This document shows positions 51,146-63,805 of a stretch of 64,000 bases of DNA, in pieces (position 1 is the first letter of the stretch; each line of letters begins with the position of its first letter). The notes beneath the pieces were generated by a model that saw nothing but the letters and a program-made list of their open reading frames with translations, had not been told where the DNA came from and did not search any database. Source of the stretch: Osedax frankpressi (Eukaryota; Annelida; Polychaeta; Sabellida; Siboglinidae); NCBI GenBank assembly GCA_964035775.1, contig OZ038314.1, positions 2,208,009-2,272,008 on the forward strand. The letters run 5' to 3'. Position numbers and translations under genes: made by a program.

Positions 51146-54100
51146 GTTTTTTCATTTATGGTTATTATATTATAGTTATTTAAGTTATAGTTATTTAAGT
51201 TATAGTTATTAAAGTTATAGTTATTTAAGTTATAGTTATTTAATTAATAGTTATTTAAGTTATAGTTATTTAAGTTATATTTATTTAAGTTATAGTTATT
51301 TAAGTTATAGTTATTTAAGTTATAGTTATTTAATTTATAGTTATTTAATTTATAGTTATTTAAGTTATAGTTATTTAAGTTATAGTTATTTAAGTTATAG
51401 TTATTTAAGTTATAGTTATTTAATTAATAGTAATTTAAGTTATAGTAATTTAAGTTTAGTTATTTAAGTTATAGTTATTTAATTTATAGTTTTTTCATTT
51501 ATGGTTATTATATTATAGTTATATAAATTATAGTTATTTAAGTTATAGTTATTTAAGTTATAGTTATTTAAGTTATAGTTATTTAAGTTATAGTTATTTA
51601 ATTAATAGTTATTTAAGTTATAGTTATTTAAGTTATAGTTATTTCAGTTATAGTTATTTAATTAATAGTTATTTAAGTTATAGTTATTTAAGTTATAGTT
51701 ATTTAAGTTATAGTTATTTAAGTTATAGTTATTTAAGTTATAGTTATTTAAGTTATAGTTATTTAATTAATAGTTATTTAAGTTATAGTTATTTAAGTTA
51801 TAGTTATTTAAGTTATAGTTATTTAAGTTATAGTTATTTAAGTTATAGTTATTTAATTTATAGTTATTTAATTTATAGTTATTTAAGTTATAGTTATTTA
51901 AGTTATAGTTATTTAAGTTATAGTTATTTAAGTTATAGTTATTTAATTAATAGTAATTTAAGTTATAGTAATTTAAGTTTAGTTATTTAATTTATAGTTA
52001 TTTAAGTTATAGTTAATTAAGTTATCGTTAGTTAAGTTATAGTTATTTAAGTTATAGTTATTAAATTATAGCTATTTAAGTTATAGTTATTTAATTTATA
52101 GTTTTTTCATTTATGGTTATTTAAGTTATAGTTATTTAAGTTATAGTTATTTAAGTTATAGTTATTTAAGTTATAGTTATTTAAGTTATAGTTATTTAAG
52201 TTATAGTTATTTAAGTTATAGTTATTTAAGTTATAGTTATTTAAGTTATAGTTATTTAAGTTATAGTTATTTAAGTTATAGTTATTTAAGTTATAGTTAT
52301 TTAAGTTATAGTTATTTAATTAATAGTTATTTAAGTTATAGTTATTTAAGTTATAGTTATTTAAGTTATAGTTATTTAAGTTATAGTTATTTAATTTATA
52401 GTTATTTAAGTTATAGTTATTTAAGTTATAGTTATTTAAGTTATAGTTATTTAAGTTATAGTTATTTAAGTTATAGTTATTTAAGTTATAGTTATTTAAA
52501 TTATAGTTATTTAAGTTATAGTTATTTAATTAATAGTTATTTAAGTTATAGTTATTTAATTTATAGTTTTTTAATTTATGGTTATTATATTATAGTTATT
52601 TAAATTATAGTTATTTAAGTTATAGTTATTTGAGATATAGTTATTTAATTTATAGTTATTTAAGTTATAGTTATTTAAGTTATAGTTATTTAAGTTATAG
52701 TTATTTAAGTTATAGTTATTTAAGTTATAGTTATTTAAGTTATAGTTATTTAATTAATAGTTATTTAAGTTATAGTTATTTAATTTATAGTTTTTTAATT
52801 TATGGTTATTATATTATAGTTATTTAAATTATAGTTATTTAAGTTATAGTTAATTAAGTTATCGTTAGTTAAGTTATAGTTATTTAAGTTATTGTTATTT
52901 AAGTTATAGTTATTTAAGTTATAGTTATTTAATTTATAGTTTTTTCATTTATGGTTATTATATTATAGTTATATAAATTATTGTTATTTAAGTTATAGTT
53001 ATTTAAGTTATATTTATTTAAGTTATAGTTATTTAAGTTATAGTTATTTAATTTATAGTTTTTTAATTTATGGGTATTATATTATAGTTATTTAAATTAT
53101 AGTTATTTAAGTTATAGTTATTTGAGATATAGTTATTTAATTTATATTTATTTAAGTTATAGTTATTTAAGTTATAGTTATTTAAGTTATAGTTATTTAA
53201 TTTATAGTTATTTAAGTTATAGTTAATTAAGTTATCGTTAGTTAAGTTATAGTTATGTAAGTTATTGTTATTTAAGTTATTGTTATTTAAGTTATAGTTA
53301 TCTAAGTTATAGTTATTTAAGTTATAGTTATTAAATTATAGTTATTTAAGTTATAGTTATTTAATTAATAGTTATTATATTATTATTATTTAAATTATAG
53401 TTATTTAACTTATAGTTATTTAAGATAGAGTTATTTAAGTTTTAGTTATATAATGTATTGTTATTTAAGTTATTCTTATTTAAGTTATAGTTATTTAAGT
53501 TATAGTTATTTAAGTTATAGTTATTTAAGTTATAGTTATTTAAGTTATAATTATTAAATTATAGTTATTTAAGTTATAGTTATTTAATTTATAGTTATTT
53601 AAGTTATAGTTATTTAAGTTATAGTTATTTAAGTTATAGTTATTTAATTAATAGTTATTTAAGTTATAGTTATTTAAGTTATAGTTATTTAATTTATAGT
53701 TATTTAAGTTATAGTTATTTAAGTTATAGTTATTTAAGTTATAGTTATTTAATTTATAGTTATTTAAGTTATAGTTATTTAAGTTATAGTTATTTAATTA
53801 ATAGTTATTTAAGTTATAGTTATTTAAGTTATAGTTATTTAAGTTATAGTTATTTAAGTTATAGTTATTTAAGTTATAGTTATTTAAGTTATAGTTATTT
53901 AAGTTATAGTTATTTAAGTTATAGTTATTTAAGTTATAGTTATTTAAGTTATAGTTATTTAATTAATAGTTATTTAAGTTATAGTTATTTAAGTTATAGT
54001 TATTTAAGTTATAGTTATTTAAGTTATAGTTATTTAATTAATAGTAATTTAAGTTATAGTAATTTAAGTTTAGTTATTTAATTTATAGTTATTTAAGTTA

Positions 54101-54191
54101 TAGTTAATTAAGTTATCGTTAGTTAAGTTATAGTTATTTAAGTTATAGTTATTAAATTATAGCTATTTAAGTTATAGTTATTTAATTTATA
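51146..54191 (+). repeat. Family H block X, copy 2 (3,046 bp)
   Basis: Markers at 51146, 51489, 52101 and 52939 (units 343, 612, 838 and 1253 bp). The last unit includes the short form of V3. It matches copy 3 at +5,314 bp in its first half and +5,329 bp in its second, a difference of one monomer. Confidence 0.9.
53246..53483 (+). repeat. V3 module, short form, copy 1
   Basis: A 238-bp form that lacks the part with TTATGATTATTTAA. The difference from the long form is 104 bp, seven monomers less one base. Confidence 0.88.
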
Positions 54192-56459
54192 GTTTTTTCA
54201 TTTATGGTTATTTAAGTTATAGTTATTTAAGTTATAGTTATTTAAGTTATAGTTATTTAAGTTATAGTTATTTAATTTATAGTTATTTAAGTTATAGTTA
54301 TTTAAGTTATAGTTATTTAAGTTATAGTTATTTAAGTTATAGTTATTTAAGTTATAGTTATTTAAGTTATAGTTATTTAAGTTATAGTTATTTAATTTAT
54401 AGTTATTTAATTTATAGTTATTTAAGTTATAGTTATTTAAGTTATAGTTATTTAAGTTATAGTTATTTAAGTTATAGTTATTTAAGTTATAGTTATTTAA
54501 TTAATAGTAATTTAAGTTATAGTAATTTAAGTTTAGTTATTTAATTTATAGTTATTTAGGTTATAGTTAATTAAGTTATCGTTAGTTAAGTTATAGTTAT
54601 TTAAGTTATATTTATTAAATTATAGTTATTTAAGTTATAGTTATTTAATTTATAGTTTTTTCATTTATGGTTATTATATTATAGTTATATAAATTATAGT
54701 TATTTAAGTTATAGTTATTTAAGTTATATTTATTTAAGTTATAGTTATTTAAGTTATAGTTATTTAATTTATAGTTTTTTAATTTATGGTTATTATATTA
54801 TAGTTATTTAAATTATAGTTATTTAAGTTATAGTTATTTGAGATATAGTTATTTAATTTATAGTTATTTAAGTTATAGTTATTTAAGTTATAGTTATTTA
54901 AGTTATAGTTATTTAATTTATAGTTATTTAAGTTATAGTTAATTAAGTTATCGTTAGTTAAGTTATAGTTTTTTAAGTTATTGTTATTTAAGTTATTGTT
55001 ATTTAAGTTATAGTTATTTAAGTTATAGTTATTTAATTTATAGTTTTTTCATTTATGGTTATTATATTATAGTTATATAAATTATTGTTATTTAAGTTAT
55101 AGTTATTTAAGTTATATTTATTTAAGTTATAGTTATTTAAGTTATAGTTATTTAATTTATAGTTTTTTAATTTATGGTTATTATATTATAGTTATTTAAA
55201 TTATAGTTATTTAAGTTATAGTTATTTGAGATATAGTTATTTAATTTATATTTATTTAAGTTATAGTTATTTAAGTTATAGTTATTTAAGTTATAGTTAT
55301 TTAATTTATAGTTATTTAAGTTATAGTTAATTAAGTTATCGTTAGTTAAGTTATAGTTATGTAAGTTATTGTTATTTAAGTTATTGTTATTTAAGTTATA
55401 GTTATCTAAGTTATAGTTATTTAAGTTATAGTTATTAAATTATAGTTATTTAAGTTATAGTTATTTAAGTTATGATTATTTAATTTATAGTTATTTAAGT
55501 TATAGTTAATTAAGTTATAGTTATTTAAGTTATAGTTATTAAATTATAGTTATTTAAGTTATAGTTATTTAATTAATAGTTATTATATTATTATTATTTA
55601 AATTATAGTTATTTAACTTATAGTTATTTAAGATAGAGTTATTTAAGTTTTAGTTATATAATGTATTGTTATTTAAGTTATTCTTATTTAAGTTATAGTT
55701 ATTTAAGTTATAGTTATTTAAGTTATAGTTATTTAAGTTATAGTTATTTAAGTTATAATTATTAAATTATAGTTATTTAAGTTATAGTTATTTAATTTAT
55801 AGTTATTTAAGTTATAGTTATTTAAGTTATAGTTATTTAAGTTATAGTTATTTAATTAATAGTTATTTAAGTTATAGTTATTTAAGTTATAGTTATTTAA
55901 TTTATAGTTATTTAAGTTATAGTTATTTAAGTTATAGTTATTTAAGTTATAGTTATTTAAGTTATAGTTATTTAATTAATAGTTATTTAAGTTATAGTTA
56001 TTTAAGTTATAGTTATTTAAGTTATAGTTATTTAAGTTATAGTTATTTAAGTTATAGTTATTTAATTTATAGTTATTTAAGTTATAGTTATTTAAGTTAT
56101 AGTTATTTAAGTTATAGTTATTTAAGTTATAGTTATTTAATTAATAGTTATTTAAGTTATAGTTATTTAAGTTATAGTTATTTAAGTTATAGTTATTTAA
56201 GTTATAGTTATTTAAGTTATAGTTATTTAATTTATAGTTATTTAATTTATAGTTATTTAAGTTATAGTTATTTAAGTTATAGTTATTTAAGTTATAGTTA
56301 TTTAATTAATAGTAATTTAAGTTATAGTAATTTAAGTTTAGTTATTTAATTTATAGTTATTTAAGTTATAGTTAATTAAGTTATCGTTAGTTAAGTTATA
56401 GTTATTTAAGTTATAGTTATTAAATTATAGTTATTTAAGTTATAGTTATTTAATTTATA
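54192..56459 (+). repeat. Block Y: family-G tail inserted between H copies
   Basis: Markers at 54192, 54655 and 55043 (463, 388 and 1417 bp). From about 54.5 to 55.7 kb this repeats the end of family G copy 2 at exactly +8,421 bp. TTATTTAGGTTATAG (54,559), the markers 54655 and 55043, and the long V3 all fit that offset. It includes the 268-bp segment that family G copy 1 lacks. Confidence 0.9.
55350..55691 (+). repeat. V3 module, long form, copy 3
   Basis: Same 342-bp order at +8,421 bp from copy 2 of the long form, in block Y. Confidence 0.88.
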
Positions 56460-59400
56460 GTTTTTTCATTTATGGTTATTATATTATAGTTATTTAAGTT
56501 ATAGTTATTTAAGTTATAGTTATTAAAGTTATAGTTATTTAAGTTATAGTTATTTAATTAATAGTTATTTAAGTTATAGTTATTTAAGTTATATTTATTT
56601 AAGTTATAGTTATTTAAGTTATAGTTATTTAAGTTATAGTTATTTAATTTATAGTTATTTAATTTATAGTTATTTAAGTTATAGTTATTTAAGTTATAGT
56701 TATTTAAGTTATAGTTATTTAAGTTATAGTTATTTAATTAATAGTAATTTAAGTTATAGTAATTTAAGTTTAGTTATTTAAGTTATAGTTATTTAATTTA
56801 TAGTTTTTTCATTTATGGTTATTATATTATAGTTATATAAATTATAGTTATTTAAGTTATAGTTATTTAAGTTATAGTTATTTAAGTTATAGTTATTTAA
56901 GTTATAGTTATTTAAGTTATAGTTATTTAAGTTATAGTTATTTAAGTTATAGTTATTTAATTAATAGTTATTTAAGTTATAGTTATTTAAGTTATAGTTA
57001 TTTCAGTTATAGTTATTTAATTAATAGTTATTTAAGTTATAGTTATTTAAGTTATAGTTATTTAAGTTATAGTTATTTAAGTTATAGTTATTTAAGTTAT
57101 AGTTATTTAATTAATAGTTATTTAAGTTATAGTTATTTAAGTTATAGTTATTTAAGTTATAGTTATTTAAGTTATAGTTATTTAAGTTATAGTTATTTAA
57201 TTTATAGTTATTTAATTTATAGTTATTTAAGTTATAGTTATTTAAGTTATAGTTATTTAAGTTATAGTTATTTAAGTTATAGTTATTTAATTAATAGTAA
57301 TTTAAGTTATAGTAATTTAAGTTTAGTTATTTAATTTATAGTTATTTAAGTTATAGTTAATTAAGTTATCGTTAGTTAAGTTATAGTTATTTAAGTTATA
57401 GTTATTAAATTATAGCTATTTAAGTTATAGTTATTTAATTTATAGTTTTTTCATTTATGGTTATTTAAGTTATAGTTATTTAAGTTATAGTTATTTAAGT
57501 TATAGTTATTTAAGTTATAGTTATTTAAGTTATAGTTATTTAAGTTATAGTTATTTAAGTTATAGTTATTTAAGTTATAGTTATTTAAGTTATAGTTATT
57601 TAAGTTATAGTTATTTAATTAATAGTTATTTAAGTTATAGTTATTTAAGTTATAGTTATTTAAGTTATAGTTATTTAAGTTATAGTTATTTAAGTTATAG
57701 TTATTTAATTTATAGTTATTTAAGTTATAGTTATTTAAGTTATAGTTATTTAAGTTATAGTTATTTAAGTTATAGTTATTTAAGTTATAGTTATTTAAGT
57801 TATAGTTATTTAAATTATAGTTATTTAAGTTATAGTTATTTAATTAATAGTTATTTAAGTTATAGTTATTTAATTTATAGTTTTTTAATTTATGGTTATT
57901 ATATTATAGTTATTTAAATTATAGTTATTTAAGTTATAGTTATTTGAGATATAGTTATTTAATTTATAGTTATTTAAGTTATAGTTATTTAAGTTATAGT
58001 TATTTAAGTTATAGTTATTTAAGTTATAGTTATTTAAGTTATAGTTATTTAAGTTATAGTTATTTAAGTTATAGTTATTTAATTAATAGTTATTTAAGTT
58101 ATAGTTATTTAATTTATAGTTTTTTAATTTATGGTTATTATATTATAGTTATTTAAATTATAGTTATTTAAGTTATAGTTAATTAAGTTATCGTTAGTTA
58201 AGTTATAGTTATTTAAGTTATTGTTATTTAAGTTATAGTTATTTAAGTTATAGTTATTTAATTTATAGTTTTTTCATTTATGGTTATTATATTATAGTTA
58301 TATAAATTATTGTTATTTAAGTTATAGTTATTTAAGTTATATTTATTTAAGTTATAGTTATTTAAGTTATAATTATTTAATTTATAGTTTTTTAATTTAT
58401 GGGTATTATATTATAGTTATTTAAATTATAGTTATTTAAGTTATAGTTATTTGAGATATAGTTATTTAATTTATATTTATTTAAGTTATAGTTATTTAAG
58501 TTATAGTTATTTAAGTTATAGTTATTTAATTTATAGTTATTTAAGTTATAGTTAATTAAGTTATCGTTAGTTAAGTTATAGTTATGTAAGTTATTGTTAT
58601 TTAAGTTATTGTTATTTAAGTTATAGTTATCTAAGTTATAGTTATTTAAGTTATAGTTATTAAATTATAGTTATTTAAGTTATAGTTATTTAATTAATAG
58701 TTATTATATTATTATTATTTAAATTATAGTTATTTAACTTATAGTTATTTAAGATAGAGTTATTTAAGTTTTAGTTATATAATGTATTGTTATTTAAGTT
58801 ATTCTTATTTAAGTTATAGTTATTTAAGTTATAGTTATTTAAGTTATAGTTATTTAAGTTATAGTTATTTAAGTTATAATTATTAAATTATAGTTATTTA
58901 AGTTATAGTTATTTAATTTATAGTTATTTAAGTTATAGTTATTTAAGTTATAGTTATTTAAGTTATAGTTATTTAATTAATAGTTATTTAAGTTATAGTT
59001 ATTTAAGTTATAGTTATTTAATTTATAGTTATTTAAGTTATAGTTATTTAAGTTATAGTTATTTAAGTTATAGTTATTTAATTTATAGATATTTAAGTTA
59101 TAGTTATTTAAGTTATAGTTATTTAATTAATAGTTATTTAAGTTATAGTTATTTAAGTTATAGTTATTTAAGTTATAGTTATTTAAGTTATAGTTATTTA
59201 AGTTATAGTTATTTAAGTTATAGTTATTTAAGTTATAGTTATTTAAGTTATAGTTATTTAAGTTATAGTTATTTAAGTTATAGTTATTTAATTAATAGTT
59301 ATTTAAGTTATAGTTATTTAAGTTATAGTTATTTAAGTTATAGTTATTTAAGTTATAGTTATTTAATTAATAGTAATTTAAGTTATAGTAATTTAAGTTT

Positions 59401-59520
59401 AGTTATTTAATTTATAGTTATTTAAGTTATAGTTAATTAAGTTATCGTTAGTTAAGTTATAGTTATTTAATTTATAGTTATTAAATTATAGCTATTTAAG
59501 TTATAGTTATTTAATTTATA
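56460..59520 (+). repeat. Family H block X, copy 3 (3,061 bp)
   Basis: Markers at 56460, 56803, 57445 and 58268 (units 343, 642, 823 and 1253 bp). It has the same order and private variants as copy 2: GTTATTAAAG near 56,519, TTATTTCAG near 57,001, and the short V3. Differences from copy 2 are single monomers gained or lost plus a few substitutions, for example ATAGATATTTAAG near 59,090. Confidence 0.9.
58575..58812 (+). repeat. V3 module, short form, copy 2
   Basis: Same 238-bp order at +5,329 bp from the first short form. Confidence 0.88.
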
Positions 59521-61805
59521 GTTTTTTCATTTATGGTTATTTAAGTTATAGTTATTTAAGTTATAGTTATTTAAGTTATAGTTATTTAAGTTATAGTTAT
59601 TTAAGTTATAGTTATTTAAGTTATAGTTATTTAAGTTATAGTTATTTAAGTTATATTTATTTAAGTTATAGTTATTTAAGTTATAGTTATTTAATTAATA
59701 GTTATTTAAGTTATAGTTATTTAAGTTATAGTTATTTAAGTTATAGTTATTTAAGTTATAGTTATTTAAGTTATAGTTATTTAATTTATAGTTATTTAAG
59801 TTATAGTTATTTAAGTTATAGTTATTTAAGTTATAGTTATTTAAGTTATAGTTATTTAATTAATAGTTATTTAAGTTATAGTTATTTAAGTTATAGTTAT
59901 TTAAGTTATAGTTATTTAAGTTATAGTTATTTAAGTTATAGTTATTTAATTTATAGTTATTTAATTTATAGTTATTTAAGTTATAGTTATTTAAGTTATA
60001 GTTATTTAAGTTATAGTTATTTAAGTTATAGTTATTTAATTAATAGTAATTTAAGTTATAGTAATTTAAGTTTAGTTATTTAATTTATAGTTATTTAAGT
60101 TATAGTTAATTAAGTTATCGTTAGTTAAGTTATAGTTATTTAAGTTATAGTTATTAAATTATAGTTATTTAAGTTATAGTTATTTAATTTATAGTTTTTT
60201 CATTTATGGTTATTATATTATAGTTATTTAAGTTATAGTTATTTAAGTTATAGTTATTTAAGTTATAGTTATTTAAGTTATAGTTATTTAAGTTATAGTT
60301 ATTTAATTAATAGTTATTTAAGTTATAGTTATTTAAGTTATATTTATTTAAGTTATAGTTATTTAAGTTATAGTTATTTAAGTTATAGTTATTTAATTTA
60401 TAGTTATTTAATTTATAGTTATTTAAGTTATAGTTATTTAAGTTATAGTTATTTAAGTTATAGTTATTTAATTAATAGTAATTTAAGTTATAGTAATTTA
60501 AGTTTAGTTATTTAATTTATAGTTATTTAAGTTATAGTTAATTAAGTTATTGTTAGTTAAGTTATAGTTATTTAAGTTATAGTTATTAAATTATAGTTAT
60601 TTAAGTTATAGTTATTTAATTTATAGTTTTTTCATTTATGGTTATTATATTATAGTTATATAAATTATAGTTATTTAAGTTATAGTTATTTAAGTTATAG
60701 TTATTTAAGTTATAGTTATTTAAGTTATAGTTATTTAAGTTATAGTTATTTAAGTTATAGTTATTTAATTAATAGTTATTTAAGTTATAGTTATTTAAGT
60801 TATAGTTATTTAATTAATAGTTATTTAAGTTATAGTTATTTAAGTTATAGTTATTTATGTTATAGTTATTTAAGTTATAGTTATTTAAGTTATAGTTATT
60901 TAATTAATAGTTATTTAAGTTATAGTTATTTAAGTTATAGTTATTTAAGTTATAGTTATTTAAGTTATAGTTATTTAAGTTATAGTTATTTAATTTATAG
61001 TTATTTAATTTATAGTTATTTAAGTTATAGTTATTTAAGTTATAGTTATTTAAGTTATAGTTATTTAAGTTATAGTTATTTAATTAATAGTAATTTAAGT
61101 TATAGTAATTTAAGTTTAGTTATTTAATTTATAGTTATTTAAGTTATAGTTAATTAAGTTATCGTTAGTTAAGTTATAGTTATTTAAGTTATAGTTATTA
61201 AATTATAGTTATTTAAGTTATAGTTTTTTCATTTATGGTTATTTAAGTTATAGTTATTTAAGTTATAGTTATTAAAGTTATAGTTATTTAATTAATAGTT
61301 ATTTAAGTTATAGTTATTTAAGTTATAGTTATTTAAGTTATAGTTATTTAAGTTATAGTTATTTAAATTATAGTTATTTAAGTTATAGTTATTTAATTTA
61401 TAGTTATTTAAGTTATAGTTATTTAAGTTATAGTTATTTAAGTTATAGTTATTTAAGTTATAGTTATTTAAGTTATAGTTATTTAAGTTATAGTTATTTA
61501 AGTTATAGTTATTTAAGTTATAGTTATTTAAGTTATAGTTATTTAATTAATAGTTATTTAAGTTATAGTTATTTAAGTTATAGTTATTTAAGTTATAGTT
61601 ATTTAAGTTATAGTTATTTAAGTTATAGTTATTTAAGTTATAGTTATTTAATTAATAGTAATTTAAGTTATAGTAATTTAAGTTTAGTTATTTAATTTAT
61701 AGTTATTTAAGTTATAGTTAATTAAGTTATCGTTAGTTAAGTTATAGTTATTTAAGTTATAGTTATTAAATTATAGTTATTTAAGTTATAGTTATTTAAT
61801 TTATA
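59521..61805 (+). repeat. HOR units after family H
   Basis: Markers at 59521, 60194, 60626 and 61223 (673, 432, 597 and 583 bp). The unit plan is ordinary. Near 60,551 the CpG monomer of M1 reads TATTGTTAG instead of TATCGTTAG. At 61223 the monomer before the marker is canonical (as at 40842 and 45711) and not TTTATAG-type. Confidence 0.85.
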
Positions 61806-62833
61806 GTTTTTTCATTTATGGTTATTATATTATAGTTATATAAATTATAGTTATTTAAGTTATAGTTATTTAAGTTATATTTATTTAAGTTATAGTTATT
61901 TAAGTTATAGTTATTTAATTTATAGTTTTTTAATTTATGGTTATTATATTATAGTTATTTAAATTATAGTTATTTAAGTTATAGTTATTTGAGATATAGT
62001 TATTTACTTTATAGTTATTTAATTTATAGTAATTTAAGTTTAGTTATTTAATTTATAGTTATTTAAGTTATAGTTAATTAAGTTATCGTTAGTTAAGTTA
62101 TAGTTATTTAAGTTATAGTTATTAAATTATAGTTATTTAAGTTATAGTTATTTAATTTATAGTTTTTTCATTTATGGTTATTATATTATAGTTATATAAA
62201 TTATAGTTTTTTAAGTTATTGTTATTTAAGTTATTGTTATTTAAGTTATAGTTATTTAAGTTATAGTTATTTAATTTATAGTTTTTTCATTTATGGTTAT
62301 TATATTATAGTTATATAAATTATTGTTATTTAAGTTATAGTTATTTAAGTTATATTTATTTAAGTTATAGTTATTTAGTTATTTAATTTATAGTTTTTTA
62401 ATTTATGGTTATTATATTATAGTTATTTAAATTATAGTTATTTAAGTTATAGTTATTTGAGATATAGTTATTTAATTTATATTTATTTAATTTATAGTTA
62501 TTTAAGTTATAGTTATTTAAGTTATAGTTATTTAATTTATAGTTATTTAAGTTATAGTTAATTAAGTTATCGTTAGTTAAGTTATAGTTTTTTAAGTTAT
62601 TGTTATTTAAGTTATTGTTATTTAAGTTATAGTTATTTAAGTTATAGTTATTTAATTTATAGTTTTTTCATTTATGGTTATTTTATTATAGTTATATAAA
62701 TTATTGTTATTTAAGTTATAGTTATTTAAGTTATATTTATTTAAGTTATAGTTATTTAAGTTATAGTTATTCAATTTATAGTTTTTTAATTTATGGTTAT
62801 TATATTATAGTTATTTAAATTATCGTTAGTTAA

Positions 62834-63175
62834 GTTATAGTTATTTAAGTTATTGTTATTTAAGTTATTGTTATTTAAGTTATAGTTATCTAAGTTATAG
62901 TTATTTAAGTTATAGTTATTAAATTATAGTTATTTAAGTTATAGTTATTTAAGTTATGATTATTTAATTTATAGTTATTTAAGTTATAGTTAATTAAGTT
63001 ATAGTTATTTAAGTTATAGTTATTAAATTATAGTTATTTAAGTTATAGTTATTTAATTAATAGTTATTATATTATTATTATTTAAATTATAGTTATTTAA
63101 CTTATAGTTATTTAAGATAGAGTTATTTAAGTTTTAGTTATATAATGTATTGTTATTTAAGTTATTCTTATTTAA
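62834..63175 (+). repeat. V3 module, long form, copy 4
   Basis: Long form in the diverged right end. Its first monomer reads TTATTTAAG where other copies have TTATGTAAG. It contains TTATGATT and TTATATAATGTATTG, so it belongs to the long class. Confidence 0.85.
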
Positions 63176-63805
63176 GTTATAGTTATTTAAGTTATAGTTA
63201 TTTAAGTTATAGTTATTTAAGTTATAGTTATTTAAGTTATAGTTATTAAATTATAGTTATTTAAGTTATAGTTATTTAATTTATAGTTATTTAAGTTATA
63301 GTTAATTAAGTTATCGTTAGTTAAATTATAGTTATTTAAGTTATAGTCATTTAAGTTATAGTTATTTAAATTATAGTTATTTAAGTTATAGCTATTTAAT
63401 ATACACTTATTTAATTTATAGTTATTTAAGTTATAGTTATTTAAGTTATAGTTATTTAAGTTATAGTTATCTAAATTATAGTTATTTAAGTTATAGTTAT
63501 TTAAGATATAGTTATTTAATTTATATTATTTAAGTTATAGTTATTTAATTTATTGTTATTTAAGTTATAGTTATTTAAGTTATATTTTTTAAGTTAAAGT
63601 CATTTAAGTTATAGTTATTTAAGTTATAGTTATTTAATTTATAGTTATTTAAGTTATAGTTATTTAAATTATAGTTATTTAAGTTATAGTTATTTAATAT
63701 ATAGTTATTTAATTTATAGTTATTTAATTTATAGTTATTTAAGTTATATTTATTTAAGTTATAGCTATTTAAGTTATAGTTATTTAAGTTATAGTTATTT
63801 AAGTT

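Noticed and set aside
52630-52827. A 65-codon open frame identical to the one at 50121
   Set aside because: Copy of the same satellite segment at +2,509 bp.
57944-58156. A 70-codon open frame
   Set aside because: Same segment in block X copy 3, with one extra monomer and so five more codons. Length change by whole monomers is a repeat property, not evidence of selection on a protein.
499-62680. GTTTTTTCATTTATGG marker as a promoter, terminator or origin element
   Set aside because: Its two monomers differ from TTTATAGTTATTTAA by only a few substitutions. The T-run has no stem next to it, so no regulatory role is supported.
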